From Parafrankia irregularis (GTDB lineage: Bacteria > Actinomycetota > Actinomycetes > Frankiales > Frankiaceae), in NCBI RefSeq assembly GCF_001536285.1, contig NZ_FAOZ01000041.1, positions 1 through 64,000 on the forward strand: a stretch of 64,000 nucleotides of DNA, given 5' to 3'. Position 1 is the first letter of the stretch; each line of letters begins with the position of its first letter. This document shows, one piece after another, positions 49,495 through 58,758 of this stretch. The position numbers and the translations under genes are program-made. The notes under the pieces were generated by a model, which saw only the letters and a program-made list of their open reading frames with translations, did not search any database and was not told where the DNA came from.

Positions 49495-50532
49495 GTGACC
49501 ATCGACCTGACAGGCGGCCTTGACGCGGAGCGCGAGTTCGTTCTCCCGGGCCAGCCGGACGACCCGGAGATGCGTGAGTCGGTCAACGCCTGGATCTGGG
49601 ACGACGGCGCCGAGTTCGGCCTGCCCCGCGTCGGCATCGAAGCGGTCGGCGACCAGTGGGAGACCCACGACATCCAGGTGAACATCGCGCTCGCCGACGG
49701 CCGGGTGTTCAACATCTTCGACGCCGGCAAGGTGCATAATCCGATCGGCGCCGACGGGCGGCCCCGCATCCTCGGTGCCGGGCCGCTGTCGTACGAGCTC
49801 GTCGAGCCGTTCCGGCACTGGCGCGGGCGGCTGGATGGCCTGGCCGTGCAGACCACGGTCGGGGCACAGATCGACGGCAGCTACCGGCGCGGGGCGTCCG
49901 ACGGTCCGCTGGTTCCGGTCGAGCTCGACCTGGACCTGCGCAGCGCCGTCCCGCCGTGGGAGGGCGGCACGTTGCTGGAGGAGGCCGGTCGGGTGCTCGC
50001 CACCCAGGAGGAGGGCGCGCTGATGGGCGGGCCCCGCTTCGAACAGCTCTTCCGGGCCTCGGGGCGGCTGCGCCTCGGTGACGAGGTGTTCGACCTGCTC
50101 GGCGGTGGCCTGCGGATCCGCCGGGCGGGCATCCGTCGGCTGGCCGCGTTCCGGGGCCATGTCTGGCAGTCGGCGCTGTTCCCGAGCGGCCGGGCGTTCG
50201 GCCTGTGCCTGTACCCGCCGCGCCCCGACGGCAGGCCCACGTTCAACGAGGGCTACCTGTTCGACGGCGACGGCGAGCTGATCCCGGCGCGGGTCACCCG
50301 GGCGCCCTGGCTGCGTGAGCTGCGGGCCAGCGGCGGGGACGTCTCCGTCACCCTGGAGACGTCGCGGGGCGAGACGACGATCGAGGGCGAGACATTCCTG
50401 TCGACCTTCGCGACGATGGGCGCCGACATCGGCTCCGCCTCGCGTCTGCACCTGCAGCAGGCCCTCGCCCGCTACAGCTGGGACGGGGAGACCGCGAACG
50501 GCATGATCGAAAGGTCGGCCGTTCTAGGCTGA
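49495..50532 (+). CDS. AttH/CrtC-like lipocalin-fold protein (putative)
   Basis: 345 residues from the GTG at 49495, with GGGAGG upstream; an ATG at 49429 is possible but lacks a site. The text ESVNAWIWDDGAEFGLPRVG, then THDIQVNIALADGRVF, ELVEPFRHWRGRLDG and GAQIDGSYRRG suggest the double-lipocalin AttH/CrtC (hydroxyneurosporene dehydrogenase-like) superfamily seen in many actinobacteria. No catalytic residue can be named. It precedes an LLM oxidoreductase in the same direction by 147 bases. The family call is tentative. Confidence 0.6.
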   Translation: MTIDLTGGLDAEREFVLPGQPDDPEMRESVNAWIWDDGAEFGLPRVGIEAVGDQWETHDIQVNIALADGRVFNIFDAGKVHNPIGADGRPRILGAGPLSYELVEPFRHWRGRLDGLAVQTTVGAQIDGSYRRGASDGPLVPVELDLDLRSAVPPWEGGTLLEEAGRVLATQEEGALMGGPRFEQLFRASGRLRLGDEVFDLLGGGLRIRRAGIRRLAAFRGHVWQSALFPSGRAFGLCLYPPRPDGRPTFNEGYLFDGDGELIPARVTRAPWLRELRASGGDVSVTLETSRGETTIEGETFLSTFATMGADIGSASRLHLQQALARYSWDGETANGMIERSAVLG

Positions 50533-50679
50533 GTATCGCGACGCCGCGGTGGACAGCGGCAGCGGTGCACAGCCGCGGCGGACAGCCGCGGTGGGCGGGC
50601 GTCGCGGTCCACCGGGACGGTGGTCGAGATCAGGCACGCGGGCGGGACGTGCTCCGCGCGCGAGGGGAGTGCTCGAGAG

Positions 50680-51648
50680 ATGGCGCGGCGTTTCCGCTTC
50701 AACACCGGCCCGGGCCGGACACCGGACGTCGGCGCGCTGCGCCAGGCCGGCCAGCGCATCGAGGCCTTAGGCTACTCGACCTTCGCGCTGGCCGACCATT
50801 TCATGATCCCGTTCGCGCCGCTGATCGCGCTGCAGGCGGTCGCGGACGCGACGTCCACGCTGCGGATCACGCAGACCGTGCTGAACCAGGACTTCCGCCA
50901 TCCTGCCGTTCTGGCGAAGGAACTGGCGACGCTCGACGTGCTGTCCGAGGGCCGCCTGCAGATCGGCCTCGGTGCCGGCTGGATGCGGGCCGAGTACGAG
51001 CAGGCGGGCCTGCGCTTCGATCCCGCTCCGGCCCGCATCGAGCGCCTGGAGGAGGTCGTCGTCATCCTGAAGGGCCTGTTCGGCGGCGAGTCGCTGCATC
51101 ACGCGGGCAGGCACTTCACGGTCGACGGGCTGCGCGGCACGCCGCGGCCGCACCAGCGCCCGCGCCCTCCGATCATGATCGGCGGTGGTGGCCGGCGGCT
51201 GCTGTCGGTCGCCGGGCGGCAGGCCGACATCGTCCAGATCATGCCGCGGATCTCCCGGGGCGGACCGGCGGAGCCCGAGCGCGACCCGTTCGGCGCCGAC
51301 ACCTACCTGGAGAAGATCGACTGGGTGCGGGCGGCCGCCGGTGACCGCTTCGCCGACATGGAGCTTGCCGCCCAGCTGCTGCACGTGACCGTCGGCGCGG
51401 AGCCAGACGAGGAGTTCGAGTCGTTCTACCAGGGCTTCGTTCGGCAGCGGGTGGACACGGGGGTGGGTGCCGTGCCGACCCGCGAGGAGCTGCGCGCATC
51501 GCCGATGGTGTTCGTCGGCTCCCTCGACGAGGTGTGCGCGCAGTTCGTGGACGTCCGCGACCGGTTCGGTATCAGCTACTTCTCGACCCCGCTCGGTGCG
51601 ACCGCCGAGGCGCTGGCACCGGTCGTCGAACGGCTGGCCGACTGCTGA
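50680..51648 (+). CDS. LLM-class F420-dependent oxidoreductase
   Basis: 322 residues from the ATG at 50680. The bacterial luciferase-like TIM barrel is clear: GQRIEALGYSTFALADHFMI, STLRITQTVLNQDFRHPAVL, AKELATLDVLSEGRLQIGLG, AGWMRAEYEQAGLRFDPAPA, then PIMIGGGGRRLL. This is the TIGR03621-like F420 subgroup. Enzymes of this kind use reduced F420 or FMN to reduce or oxygenate small molecules. Its 3' end overlaps the convergent CoA-transferase gene by 73 bases. Confidence 0.87.
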   Translation: MARRFRFNTGPGRTPDVGALRQAGQRIEALGYSTFALADHFMIPFAPLIALQAVADATSTLRITQTVLNQDFRHPAVLAKELATLDVLSEGRLQIGLGAGWMRAEYEQAGLRFDPAPARIERLEEVVVILKGLFGGESLHHAGRHFTVDGLRGTPRPHQRPRPPIMIGGGGRRLLSVAGRQADIVQIMPRISRGGPAEPERDPFGADTYLEKIDWVRAAAGDRFADMELAAQLLHVTVGAEPDEEFESFYQGFVRQRVDTGVGAVPTREELRASPMVFVGSLDEVCAQFVDVRDRFGISYFSTPLGATAEALAPVVERLADC

Positions 51649-53021
51649 GGCGCAGACGCCGACGGGCGGGGCCGGTCGGCCTCGGCGCGCGCGCCGCTGT
51701 GAACGTCGGCGCGCGCGCCGCCGCGTGCGTCGGTGTGCGTGTCGGCGAACGTGGCGGCGAGCGCGTCGCGCGCGTCCGGGTGCGCGACGTTGCGGATCAG
51801 TTCGTCCGCCTGCTGGCGCAGGCTGCTGCCCCAGATGTCGGCCACGCCGTGCTCGCTCACGACATGACTGTGCTGAAAGCTGGTGGTCGGCTCGGACAGC
51901 GCGGCGACGATGGTGGAGCTCGCGCTCCTGGCATGCCAGCTCGGCAGCGCGATGATCGCCTGCCCGTCGGCGGCGTGCAGGGCGCCCGTGACGAAGTCGG
52001 GCTGCCCGCCGAACCCGGACCAGATCCGCCCGCGGACGTAGGAGGCGTTCGCCTGCGCGTGCAGGTCGACCTGCAGAGCGGTGTTGATCGACGTCATCAG
52101 GGGCTGGCGGGCGATGACCGCCGGGTCGTTGACGGTCTCGGTGCGCAGGAACCGGATCCGTTCGTTGCGGTCGAGCCAGCCGTACAGCTGCTGCGAGCCG
52201 AAGACGAAACTGCTCACGATCGGCGCGTGCCGGTCGAGCGCCGCCGCCTGGTCCAGCGCCAGCAGCCCGTCGGAGAAGGTCTCCGTCCAGACCCGCAGGC
52301 CGCGGCGGCCGGTGAGCGCCGCGAGGGTCGCGTCGGGAACAGTACCGATGCCCAGCTGGAGCGTCGCCCCGTCGGGGACGAGAGCGGCGACGCGGGCGCC
52401 GATCTCCTGGTGGATGTCGTCGGGCGGGTGCGGGGTGGGGGAGACGAGCGGCATGTCGACCTCGATCGCCAGGTCCACCGACGCGGTGTCCAGCTCGCCG
52501 TCGCCGAAGGTGTAGGGCATGCGGGGATTGATCTGGGCGATCACCAGGCCACCGGTGGCCCGGGCGGCCCGGACGGCGGCGGGCAGAATGTTGACCTCGG
52601 TACCCATCGACAACCGGCCACCGACCGGCCGGCTGGTGTGCAGCACGACGACATCAGGGCGGTACCCGCCGGTGAACAGGCGTGGGACGAGGCCGAGGCG
52701 GCTGGGCAGGTATTCGAGTGCCGGGCGGCCCCGCATACCGGGGCCGACGAACGGGGTCACCGGAATGACTCCGGGCCGCTCCGGGAGGCCAACCTGGGGA
52801 TTCAGCACGAAAAGCCGGTAGCGCTCGACCGCCCGGTCGAGGGCGCTCAGCGCGACGAGTGGTGACGCGAAGTTCCCGGCCGCCACCACCATCGGCGGAT
52901 TCTCGCCACCTGCGCCGACGAGGCCGATTTCGCCGCGTTTGTCGTTTTCGTCAACTTTGCCGCGGGCGCCCAGACGGGCTGCGACCAGATCGCCAAGGGC
53001 CGATTCGTCGACGCTGCGCAT
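51576..53021 (-). CDS. Acetyl-CoA hydrolase/CoA-transferase
   Basis: 481 residues; the ATG at 53021 fits a leaderless start (GACAAT, six bases, ATG). Upstream open frame is unconserved. The acetyl-CoA hydrolase/transferase fold shows RPDVVVLHTSRPVGGRLSMG, LQLGIGTVPDATLAALTGRR, VWTETFSDGLLALD, and SEHGVADIWGSSLRQQADEL followed by NVAHPDARDAL. It moves CoA between acetyl-CoA and another carboxylate, or hydrolyses it. After about residue 420 the chain becomes a ~65-residue low-complexity tail (HTDARGGARADVHSGARAEA) that runs antisense into the LLM gene. This suggests loss of the ancestral stop. Confidence 0.85.
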   Translation of the reverse strand: MRSVDESALGDLVAARLGARGKVDENDKRGEIGLVGAGGENPPMVVAAGNFASPLVALSALDRAVERYRLFVLNPQVGLPERPGVIPVTPFVGPGMRGRPALEYLPSRLGLVPRLFTGGYRPDVVVLHTSRPVGGRLSMGTEVNILPAAVRAARATGGLVIAQINPRMPYTFGDGELDTASVDLAIEVDMPLVSPTPHPPDDIHQEIGARVAALVPDGATLQLGIGTVPDATLAALTGRRGLRVWTETFSDGLLALDQAAALDRHAPIVSSFVFGSQQLYGWLDRNERIRFLRTETVNDPAVIARQPLMTSINTALQVDLHAQANASYVRGRIWSGFGGQPDFVTGALHAADGQAIIALPSWHARSASSTIVAALSEPTTSFQHSHVVSEHGVADIWGSSLRQQADELIRNVAHPDARDALAATFADTHTDARGGARADVHSGARAEADRPRPSASAPQQSASRSTTGASASAVAPSGVEK

Positions 53022-53551
53022 GTCTCTATTGTCGCGGGTCGCTCGGGCGGCGGCCGGTGCCGGGTCCAGCGGACCGCCGATGTACCCACTGGTAACCCAT
53101 TGCCGGCACATTCCGTACCCACCAGATGCCCATGGAGCCCCCCATGGATCCCTCCTGGGGTGCCCGTGCGGCGGTGGCCCGGGAATGCGCTCGGGCGTTA
53201 TCGGTGGCGGCCACATGATGAATGGAGTGCAATCGCGGACGTGCCGTGAGACCGGGAATTCGGGCAGCGTGCCTGGTGCCGGCGGCCGGCGAGCCCGGTG
53301 CGCCGCAAGGTGGCTGACCGTGCCGCCTACGTCACTCCGTCGGCCGCGCAGGCGACCCGAACGGTCGGTCAGTCGGGTCCGTCCGGCCTGTGGCTCCACC
53401 CACATTCACCTGGATCAATCCGTCGGTTCAGGCGGTCGCCCCACCGCCCCGCCAAGCAGTGGTTGACGCGCCGGCCCGCGCTGCGAATCCTTGTCCTCCA
53501 GCGGGTGGGCTGGGGGCCGACTGGCGGGAGTGTGCATCGTGAGGAGCCGAC
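53022..53551. other. 530-bp intergenic region
   Basis: It holds the leaderless-type GACAAT box for the leftward CoA-transferase gene (53028-53033, minus strand). At the right end is the upstream control region of the binding-protein gene that is repeated before its paralogue. The middle shows no gene. Confidence 0.5.
53463..53491 (+). promoter_or_regulatory. Candidate promoter, copy 1 of a duplicated control region
   Basis: TTGACG at 53463-53468, 17 bases, then AATCCT at 53486-53491. The same pair with the same spacing lies upstream of the paralogue at 55118, each 89 bases from its GTG. The DNA from 53486 to the start is nearly identical in both. Confidence 0.4.
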
Positions 53552-54862
53552 GTGACCGAGGAAGTTTCCGCAACTCCACACCGGAGTTATTGCGGACGCT
53601 GGAAACCGCAGCGCCGCCCGTACTGGGCCCGGGGTCGCTCCAGGGATCTCGCCATTGCATTGTCGGTCATTCTGCTGGGTGCCACGGCCGGGTGTTCCAC
53701 GCCGGATGAGTCGGCTTCACCGACCGCCTGCGCGGCCGTCCCGGGAGTCACCGACGACACGATCAACCTGGGAATGATCCTCTCCGACACGGGAACCGCG
53801 GCCAGCCAGGCCATCGGCGCCCGTGCCGGCGCCGACGCACGGCTGCGCTCCCAGAACGAGGCCGGTGGGGTGCACGGCCGGAAGATTGTCTACGAACTGC
53901 GCGACGACCAGTCGGACCAGGCGGAGAACCTGGCCGCGGCGAAGAACCTCGTGGAGAAGGAGGGCGTCTTCGGCGTCTTCAGCGCGACGAGTGTGTCCAC
54001 CGGCTCGGCCGAATACCTGCACAACGCCAGGGTTCCGGTTTTCGGCCTGGCGATGGAAGCGGCCTGGGGCACCTACGACAACATGGTGAGCTATCTCAAT
54101 CGCTTTCCTTCGTCGGTGGTCTTCGACACTCTCGGGAAGTTCGCGAAGGCGAAAGGCGTCCAGCGCGCGGTAATCCTCACGACCGGCACCTCCGTCGCCT
54201 CCGTCGCCGGCGCGGAAAGGATGACCTCGATTCTCCAGCATTCCGGAATCGAGGTGGTGGGGACCGTCGACTACGCCCCGGCGCTGACCACACCGGCAAC
54301 CATCGGCCGCCAGATCGCGCGGACCGGGGCCGACGCCATGTTCGCCCCGGTGACCGGAGACGATTTCGTCGACGCCTACCAGGGCGCGATGGCCGCCGGC
54401 GCCGACCTCAAGGTCGGGCTCGGGGTCAGTGGGTACGGTCACGAGCTGCTGGCCCGGAAGGGCGCGAAGATGGCCGGCGCGTACTTCTACGTCGCGTATC
54501 TCCCCTTCGAGGCTGACACGGTCGCCCAGCAGACCTATCTCGACGCGATCGCGCGCTACGCGCCGGAGCTGGATCCGCCGGATGCGCAGGCCGCGATCGA
54601 GTCCTACATCACCGCCGATCTGCTGATCGAGGGGCTGCAGGCGGTCGGGCCGTGCCCGACCCGGCAGGGAGTGCTCACCGCGCTGCGGTCGATCTCGGAC
54701 TACGACGGTGCCGGGCTGCTGCCCGCGCCGGTCGATCTCACCCAGGGGTTCGGCCAGTCCGCGCGCTGCCTGACCTTCGTGCGGGCCAATGCCGCGGGCA
54801 CGGGCTTCGACGTCGAACAGCCGTCAGTGTGCGGAGATCAGATCGCCGGCGGTACCTCGTGA
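53552..54862 (+). CDS. Branched-chain-type ABC binding lipoprotein, tandem copy 1
   Basis: 436 residues, GTG at 53552 with GAGGAG upstream. Unusually long basic N-terminus (about 30 residues) before the signal helix and lipobox: LAIALSVILLGATAGC. The body is a Peripla_BP_6 fold: VTDDTINLGMILSDTG, GADARLRSQNEAGGVHGRKI, FGVFSATSVSTGSAEYLHNA, GVQRAVILTTGTS and DPPDAQAAIESYITADLLIE. It binds a small ligand outside the membrane for import or sensing. No permease or ATPase is nearby. The next gene in this direction is a close paralogue, about four residues in five identical by eye. Confidence 0.88.
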   Translation: MTEEVSATPHRSYCGRWKPQRRPYWARGRSRDLAIALSVILLGATAGCSTPDESASPTACAAVPGVTDDTINLGMILSDTGTAASQAIGARAGADARLRSQNEAGGVHGRKIVYELRDDQSDQAENLAAAKNLVEKEGVFGVFSATSVSTGSAEYLHNARVPVFGLAMEAAWGTYDNMVSYLNRFPSSVVFDTLGKFAKAKGVQRAVILTTGTSVASVAGAERMTSILQHSGIEVVGTVDYAPALTTPATIGRQIARTGADAMFAPVTGDDFVDAYQGAMAAGADLKVGLGVSGYGHELLARKGAKMAGAYFYVAYLPFEADTVAQQTYLDAIARYAPELDPPDAQAAIESYITADLLIEGLQAVGPCPTRQGVLTALRSISDYDGAGLLPAPVDLTQGFGQSARCLTFVRANAAGTGFDVEQPSVCGDQIAGGTS

Positions 54863-54888
54863 CGTCGTGACGTCGTGACGGCGGCCAG

Positions 54889-54994
54889 TCCGGCGCCTGT
54901 CGAACGTGTTCAGCGGCGGTCCGTCGAATCGGCCCCGCGCCGCCACGCGGCCGGCCGACCCGGCGGCGCCGGGTAGGAGAGCGCGACCGGACAA
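54889..54994 (-). pseudogene. Relic of the polymerase I-like gene
   Basis: This stretch aligns with 57037-57141 inside the DNA polymerase I-like gene, with about four bases in five identical and one single-base gap that breaks the frame. On the minus strand it still reads RVAARGRFDGPPLNTFDRRR, against RAAARGGSDGPPLRTFGGRR in the intact gene. It lies 27 bases after binding-protein copy 1, as polymerase DNA lies after copy 2. It is a by-product of the tandem duplication. Confidence 0.8.
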
Positions 54995-55117
54995 CCGACG
55001 GGGCGAGAAGGCGAACCGCGTAACGCCGCTCCGGCGCTCACGTGACGCCCATGTTGATCCCGCCGCATTCTGGATCAATCCGTTGGCGGGTGCCCTCCCG
55101 GTCTCGTGACGAAACAG

Positions 55118-55146
55118 TTGACGAGATGCGCCGCGCTGCGAATCCT
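55118..55146 (+). promoter_or_regulatory. Candidate promoter, copy 2 of a duplicated control region
   Basis: TTGACG at 55118-55123, 17 bases, AATCCT at 55141-55146; 89 bases from the GTG at 55207. It matches copy 1 in spacing and sequence. The rest of 54863-55206 holds the polymerase relic, an 8-bp CGTGACGT triple repeat near 54858-54881 and no gene. Confidence 0.4.
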
Positions 55147-55206
55147 TGTGCTCCAGCGGGTGGGCTGGGGGCCGACTGGCGGGAGTGTGTATCGTGAGGA
55201 GCCGAC

Positions 55207-56517
55207 GTGATCGACGGAAATATCGCAACTCCACACCGGAGATCTTACGGCCGGTGGAAACCATCTCGCCGGCCGTACTGGGCCCGGGGCCGCTCGAGGA
55301 ACCTGGCCATTGCATTGTCCGTGGCTTTGCTGGGCGCGGCAGTCGGGTGTTCGGCACCGGATGAGTCGACGGCGACGGCCGCCTGTGCGCCGGTCACGGG
55401 AGTCACCGACGACACGATCAACCTCGGTCTGGTCCTGTCCGACACGGGTATCGCGGCCAATCAGGTCATCGGCGCCCGCGCCGGTTTCGACGCCCGGATC
55501 CTGTCCCAGAACGAAGCCGGTGGGGTGCACGGCCGTAAGATCGTCTACGAGCTGCGCGACGACGAGTCGGACCAGTCGGTGAACCTGGCGGTGGCGCGGG
55601 ACCTCGTGGCGAAGGAGCAGGTCTTCGGTATTTTCAGCGCGACGACCGTGTCCACCGGCTCGGCCGACTACCTGAACAAGGCCGATGTCCCGGTGTTCGG
55701 TCTTGCCACGGAAGCAGCGTGGACGAACCACGACAACATGGTGAGCTATCTCAATCGAATGCCGTCGTCAGTGGTCTTCGACACCCTCGGGAAGTTCGCC
55801 AGGTCAAAAGGCGTCCAGCGGGCGGTGATTGTCGCGACCCCTGGTTCCCTGACCTCGCAGGCGGGCGCCGGCCGGATCACCTCGATCCTCGAGCACTCCG
55901 GGATCGAGGTGGTGGGAACCCTCAACTACGCACCGGCGCTGACCTCACTGGCGACCATAGGCCGGCAGGTCCGGCAGACTGGTGCCGATGCCCTGTTCGC
56001 CCCGGTGACCGGCGATGACTTCGTCGACATCTACCAGGGGGCGGTTTCCGCCGGCGCCGACCTCAAGGTCGGGCTCGGGATCAACGGCTACGGCCACGAG
56101 TTGCTCGCTCGAAAAGGCGCGAAGATGGCCGGCGCGTACTTCTACGTCGCCTACCTCCCCTTCGAGGCTGACACGGTCGCCCAGCAGACCTATCTCGACA
56201 CGATCGCGCGCTACGCGCCGGAGCTGGATCCGCCGGATGCGCAGGCCGCGATCGAGTCCTACATCACCACCGACCTGATGATCAGGGGGCTGCAGGCCGT
56301 CGGATCCTGCCCGACCCGGCAGGGAGTGCTCACCGCGCTGCGGTCGATCTCGGCCTACGACGGAGCCGGCCTGCTGGGCGCGCCCGTCGACCTGACCAAG
56401 GGTTTCGGTCAGTCGGCCCGCTGCCTGACCTTCGTGCGGGTCAACACGGCGGGCACCGGCTTCGGGGTCGAGCAGCCGTCGGTGTGCGGAGATCCGATCA
56501 CCGGTGGCGCCCCCTGA
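55207..56517 (+). CDS. Branched-chain-type ABC binding lipoprotein, tandem copy 2
   Basis: 436 residues, the same length as copy 1, GTG at 55207 with GAGGAG upstream. Lipobox region LAIALSVALLGAAVGC. Fold landmarks repeat those of copy 1 (VTDDTINLGLVLSDTG; QNEAGGVHGRKIVYELRDDE; GVQRAVIVATPGS). Differences cluster in residues about 180-230 and 140-160, which may change the ligand. A 150-base block near the end is almost identical to copy 1. Its 3' end faces the polymerase I-like gene 72 bases away. Confidence 0.88.
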   Translation: MIDGNIATPHRRSYGRWKPSRRPYWARGRSRNLAIALSVALLGAAVGCSAPDESTATAACAPVTGVTDDTINLGLVLSDTGIAANQVIGARAGFDARILSQNEAGGVHGRKIVYELRDDESDQSVNLAVARDLVAKEQVFGIFSATTVSTGSADYLNKADVPVFGLATEAAWTNHDNMVSYLNRMPSSVVFDTLGKFARSKGVQRAVIVATPGSLTSQAGAGRITSILEHSGIEVVGTLNYAPALTSLATIGRQVRQTGADALFAPVTGDDFVDIYQGAVSAGADLKVGLGINGYGHELLARKGAKMAGAYFYVAYLPFEADTVAQQTYLDTIARYAPELDPPDAQAAIESYITTDLMIRGLQAVGSCPTRQGVLTALRSISAYDGAGLLGAPVDLTKGFGQSARCLTFVRVNTAGTGFGVEQPSVCGDPITGGAP

Positions 56518-56589
56518 GCCCGTAATCCCGGCCGCGTGCTGGTATCCCCGCGGCCGGGGATACCAGACCTTCCACGACCTGGCGTCAGA

Positions 56590-58758
56590 CTACGACTTGG
56601 CGTCGGACCACCGCCCGACGACGGTGATGTCCGCGACGAAGCGGACGTCGCTTCCGGCCGCCCAGTACGCCGCGGTCGACTCCAGGGCCCCGCGGGTCGC
56701 GGCGACCGCCTCAACCGCCCGGGCGGTCGGAACGTGCAGCAACAGCTCGTCGTGCAGGCAGAGCACGATCTCGCCGCCCAGCGGCACGAGCAGCTGGCGT
56801 ACCGTCACCGCCCAGGCTTTGAACAGCTCGGCGGCTGAACCCTGGATGACGGCGTTGCGGGCGAACCGGCCCCACGCCGCGGCGGCCCGGTCGGGATCGG
56901 CGCCGCCGACGGCTCCCGGGTCCGGGCCGCGATCGTCCGCGGCCCACGCGCCGGCGCCCGCGTCCACTCCCGCCACCGCGGCTGTGCCCGAGCGCGTGCC
57001 GCCGCCAGTCCCGGCGGCGCCGGTTCGCAGCGGAAGCCGGCGCCCGCCGAACGTGCGCAGCGGCGGCCCGTCGGAGCCGCCCCGCGCCGCCGCACGGCCG
57101 GCCGACTCGGCCGCGTCGAGGTAGGCGAGCGCGACCGGGTAGGAGCGGCGCATCTGGCGCAGCGCCTGGCCCGCGGTGCCGGAGGTCTGCCCGTACATCG
57201 CCGCGAGAACCGCGACCTTCGCCGTGGGCCGGTCGACGCCGAGCCGGGCCGCGACCGGCGCGTACAGGTCGTCCTGCCCGGTCGCCGCGGCGAGCTCCCG
57301 GTCACCGGAGACGACCGCCAGCACCCGCGGCTCGATCTGGCCGAGGTCGGCCCGAACGAACTGGTGGCCGGGCTCGGCGACCACCACGACCCGCAGGTCG
57401 GCCGGCAGGTTGTGCAGCCCGGCGGCGGCCGTCATCCGCCCGGCGGCGCCGTCGCTGCCGCGCCACTCACCGCGCAGCCGGCCGTCGGCCCCGACGTGCT
57501 CGTCGAGCCAGCGGAAACCGTAGGTGGTCGCGACCCGTTCGGCCCGGCGCCAGACCAGCAGGGCGTCTACCGCCGGGTGCGCCGCACGCAGGGCGGTCAG
57601 CCGCCACGACCGGGTGTCGGGCACGTCGATGCCGACCGCGGCGAGCCCGGCCCGGACGGAGGCAGGGTTGCGCAGATCGACGGAGCCGCCGAGGTGGCGC
57701 AGCACCGGAGCGTCGCGGGCCCGCCGCGCGGCCAGTTGGCCGGCCTCGTCCCGGGGCCGTGGGCCGACGAGGCCGGCGATCGTCGCCTCGGCGGTCGGGC
57801 GGTCCACCGGCAGGCCGTACCGCCACAGCTCATGGGCGAGCAGCTCGGCGCCCGACTCCGCCCGCGCGGTCAGCACCGCGAGCGGGAGTCCGGACGGACG
57901 GGCCCGCGGGTCGGCCAGCGCGCGCAGCGCCCGCTCCTGCGCCGCCCGCACGGTCAGCGCCAGCCGCGCGAACCGGGCCGCCCGTTCCAGCCTGGTCGCC
58001 AGACCACCCGGCGCGAGGCCGAGCAGCGTCTCCTGGACCCAGACCGGCCGGAGCTGGCCGTCGGGCCCGACCGGGTCCTCCGGTCGCCCGCCGGCCGGCC
58101 ACGCCTCCCGCGGGTCTCCCGCAGGTGCGTCCCGCCGGTCCCCCGCGGGAGCGTCGCGCGGTGCGTCCGGCGCGCGGGGGCCCTGGGAGCCCGGGCGCTC
58201 CCGGGGGTCGTCCTCGAGGGCAGCGAGCAGGTCGAGCTGGCCGTCACGCCGGACCCGCGGTGGCGGTGGCGGTGCCGCGAGCCCACGGGCCGCGGCCCAC
58301 ACCACGCCCGGGTCATCCCGCCCGCCGCCGTGCAGGAGCCGATGGACCGCGGCCAGGTCCCAGCACTGCGCGGGGGCGCGCCGCCGGCCGGTCGCCCCCG
58401 ACCCTCGCCAACCGGAGGCGCCGCCGCTGCCCCCGGCCGTACCGGCACCGCCGGGGAGGCCGCTCACACCGGTCGCAGCGGTCGCAGCGGTCACGGTGGC
58501 CCTGCCGGGGGCGTCGGGTGGCCCGGTCAGCGGTGTCCCACCGCCATGCGCCGACCACCACACCCAGCGGGGCGCCAGGGCCGACTCCACCTCGGCCAGG
58601 ACGGCCGCGGCCTGCGCCGGCCAGGCCCAGCCGGTGTCCGCGTGCGCCAGCGCGACCCCGACCCCGGGGACGGCCACCACCGCGACCGGCGTGCCCCGGC
58701 CAACCCCCGCCGCTCGCAGCACCTCGACCGCGCCGGGGCGCGGCATCGGGTCCACCAC
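56590..58758 (-). CDS. Bifunctional 3'-5' exonuclease/DNA polymerase I-like (family A)
   Basis: 722 residues from the GTG at 58758, with GAGGAG upstream; the frame is open to 58842. The C-terminal polymerase domain has motif A RADLGQIEPR near 469 (the usual Ser is Gly), motif B with Lys and MYGQTSG near 513-522, and motif C CLHDELLLHVP near 667. The catalytic aspartates are therefore present. The N-terminal half is a degenerate exonuclease-like region with Gly/Ala/Pro insertions (DAPRDAPAGDRRDAPAGD). It lacks a 5' nuclease domain, so it is a second, short polA paralogue typical of actinobacteria, perhaps for repair. A 105-bp piece is duplicated at 54889. Confidence 0.87.
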   Translation of the reverse strand: MVDPMPRPGAVEVLRAAGVGRGTPVAVVAVPGVGVALAHADTGWAWPAQAAAVLAEVESALAPRWVWWSAHGGGTPLTGPPDAPGRATVTAATAATGVSGLPGGAGTAGGSGGASGWRGSGATGRRRAPAQCWDLAAVHRLLHGGGRDDPGVVWAAARGLAAPPPPPRVRRDGQLDLLAALEDDPRERPGSQGPRAPDAPRDAPAGDRRDAPAGDPREAWPAGGRPEDPVGPDGQLRPVWVQETLLGLAPGGLATRLERAARFARLALTVRAAQERALRALADPRARPSGLPLAVLTARAESGAELLAHELWRYGLPVDRPTAEATIAGLVGPRPRDEAGQLAARRARDAPVLRHLGGSVDLRNPASVRAGLAAVGIDVPDTRSWRLTALRAAHPAVDALLVWRRAERVATTYGFRWLDEHVGADGRLRGEWRGSDGAAGRMTAAAGLHNLPADLRVVVVAEPGHQFVRADLGQIEPRVLAVVSGDRELAAATGQDDLYAPVAARLGVDRPTAKVAVLAAMYGQTSGTAGQALRQMRRSYPVALAYLDAAESAGRAAARGGSDGPPLRTFGGRRLPLRTGAAGTGGGTRSGTAAVAGVDAGAGAWAADDRGPDPGAVGGADPDRAAAAWGRFARNAVIQGSAAELFKAWAVTVRQLLVPLGGEIVLCLHDELLLHVPTARAVEAVAATRGALESTAAYWAAGSDVRFVADITVVGRWSDAKS

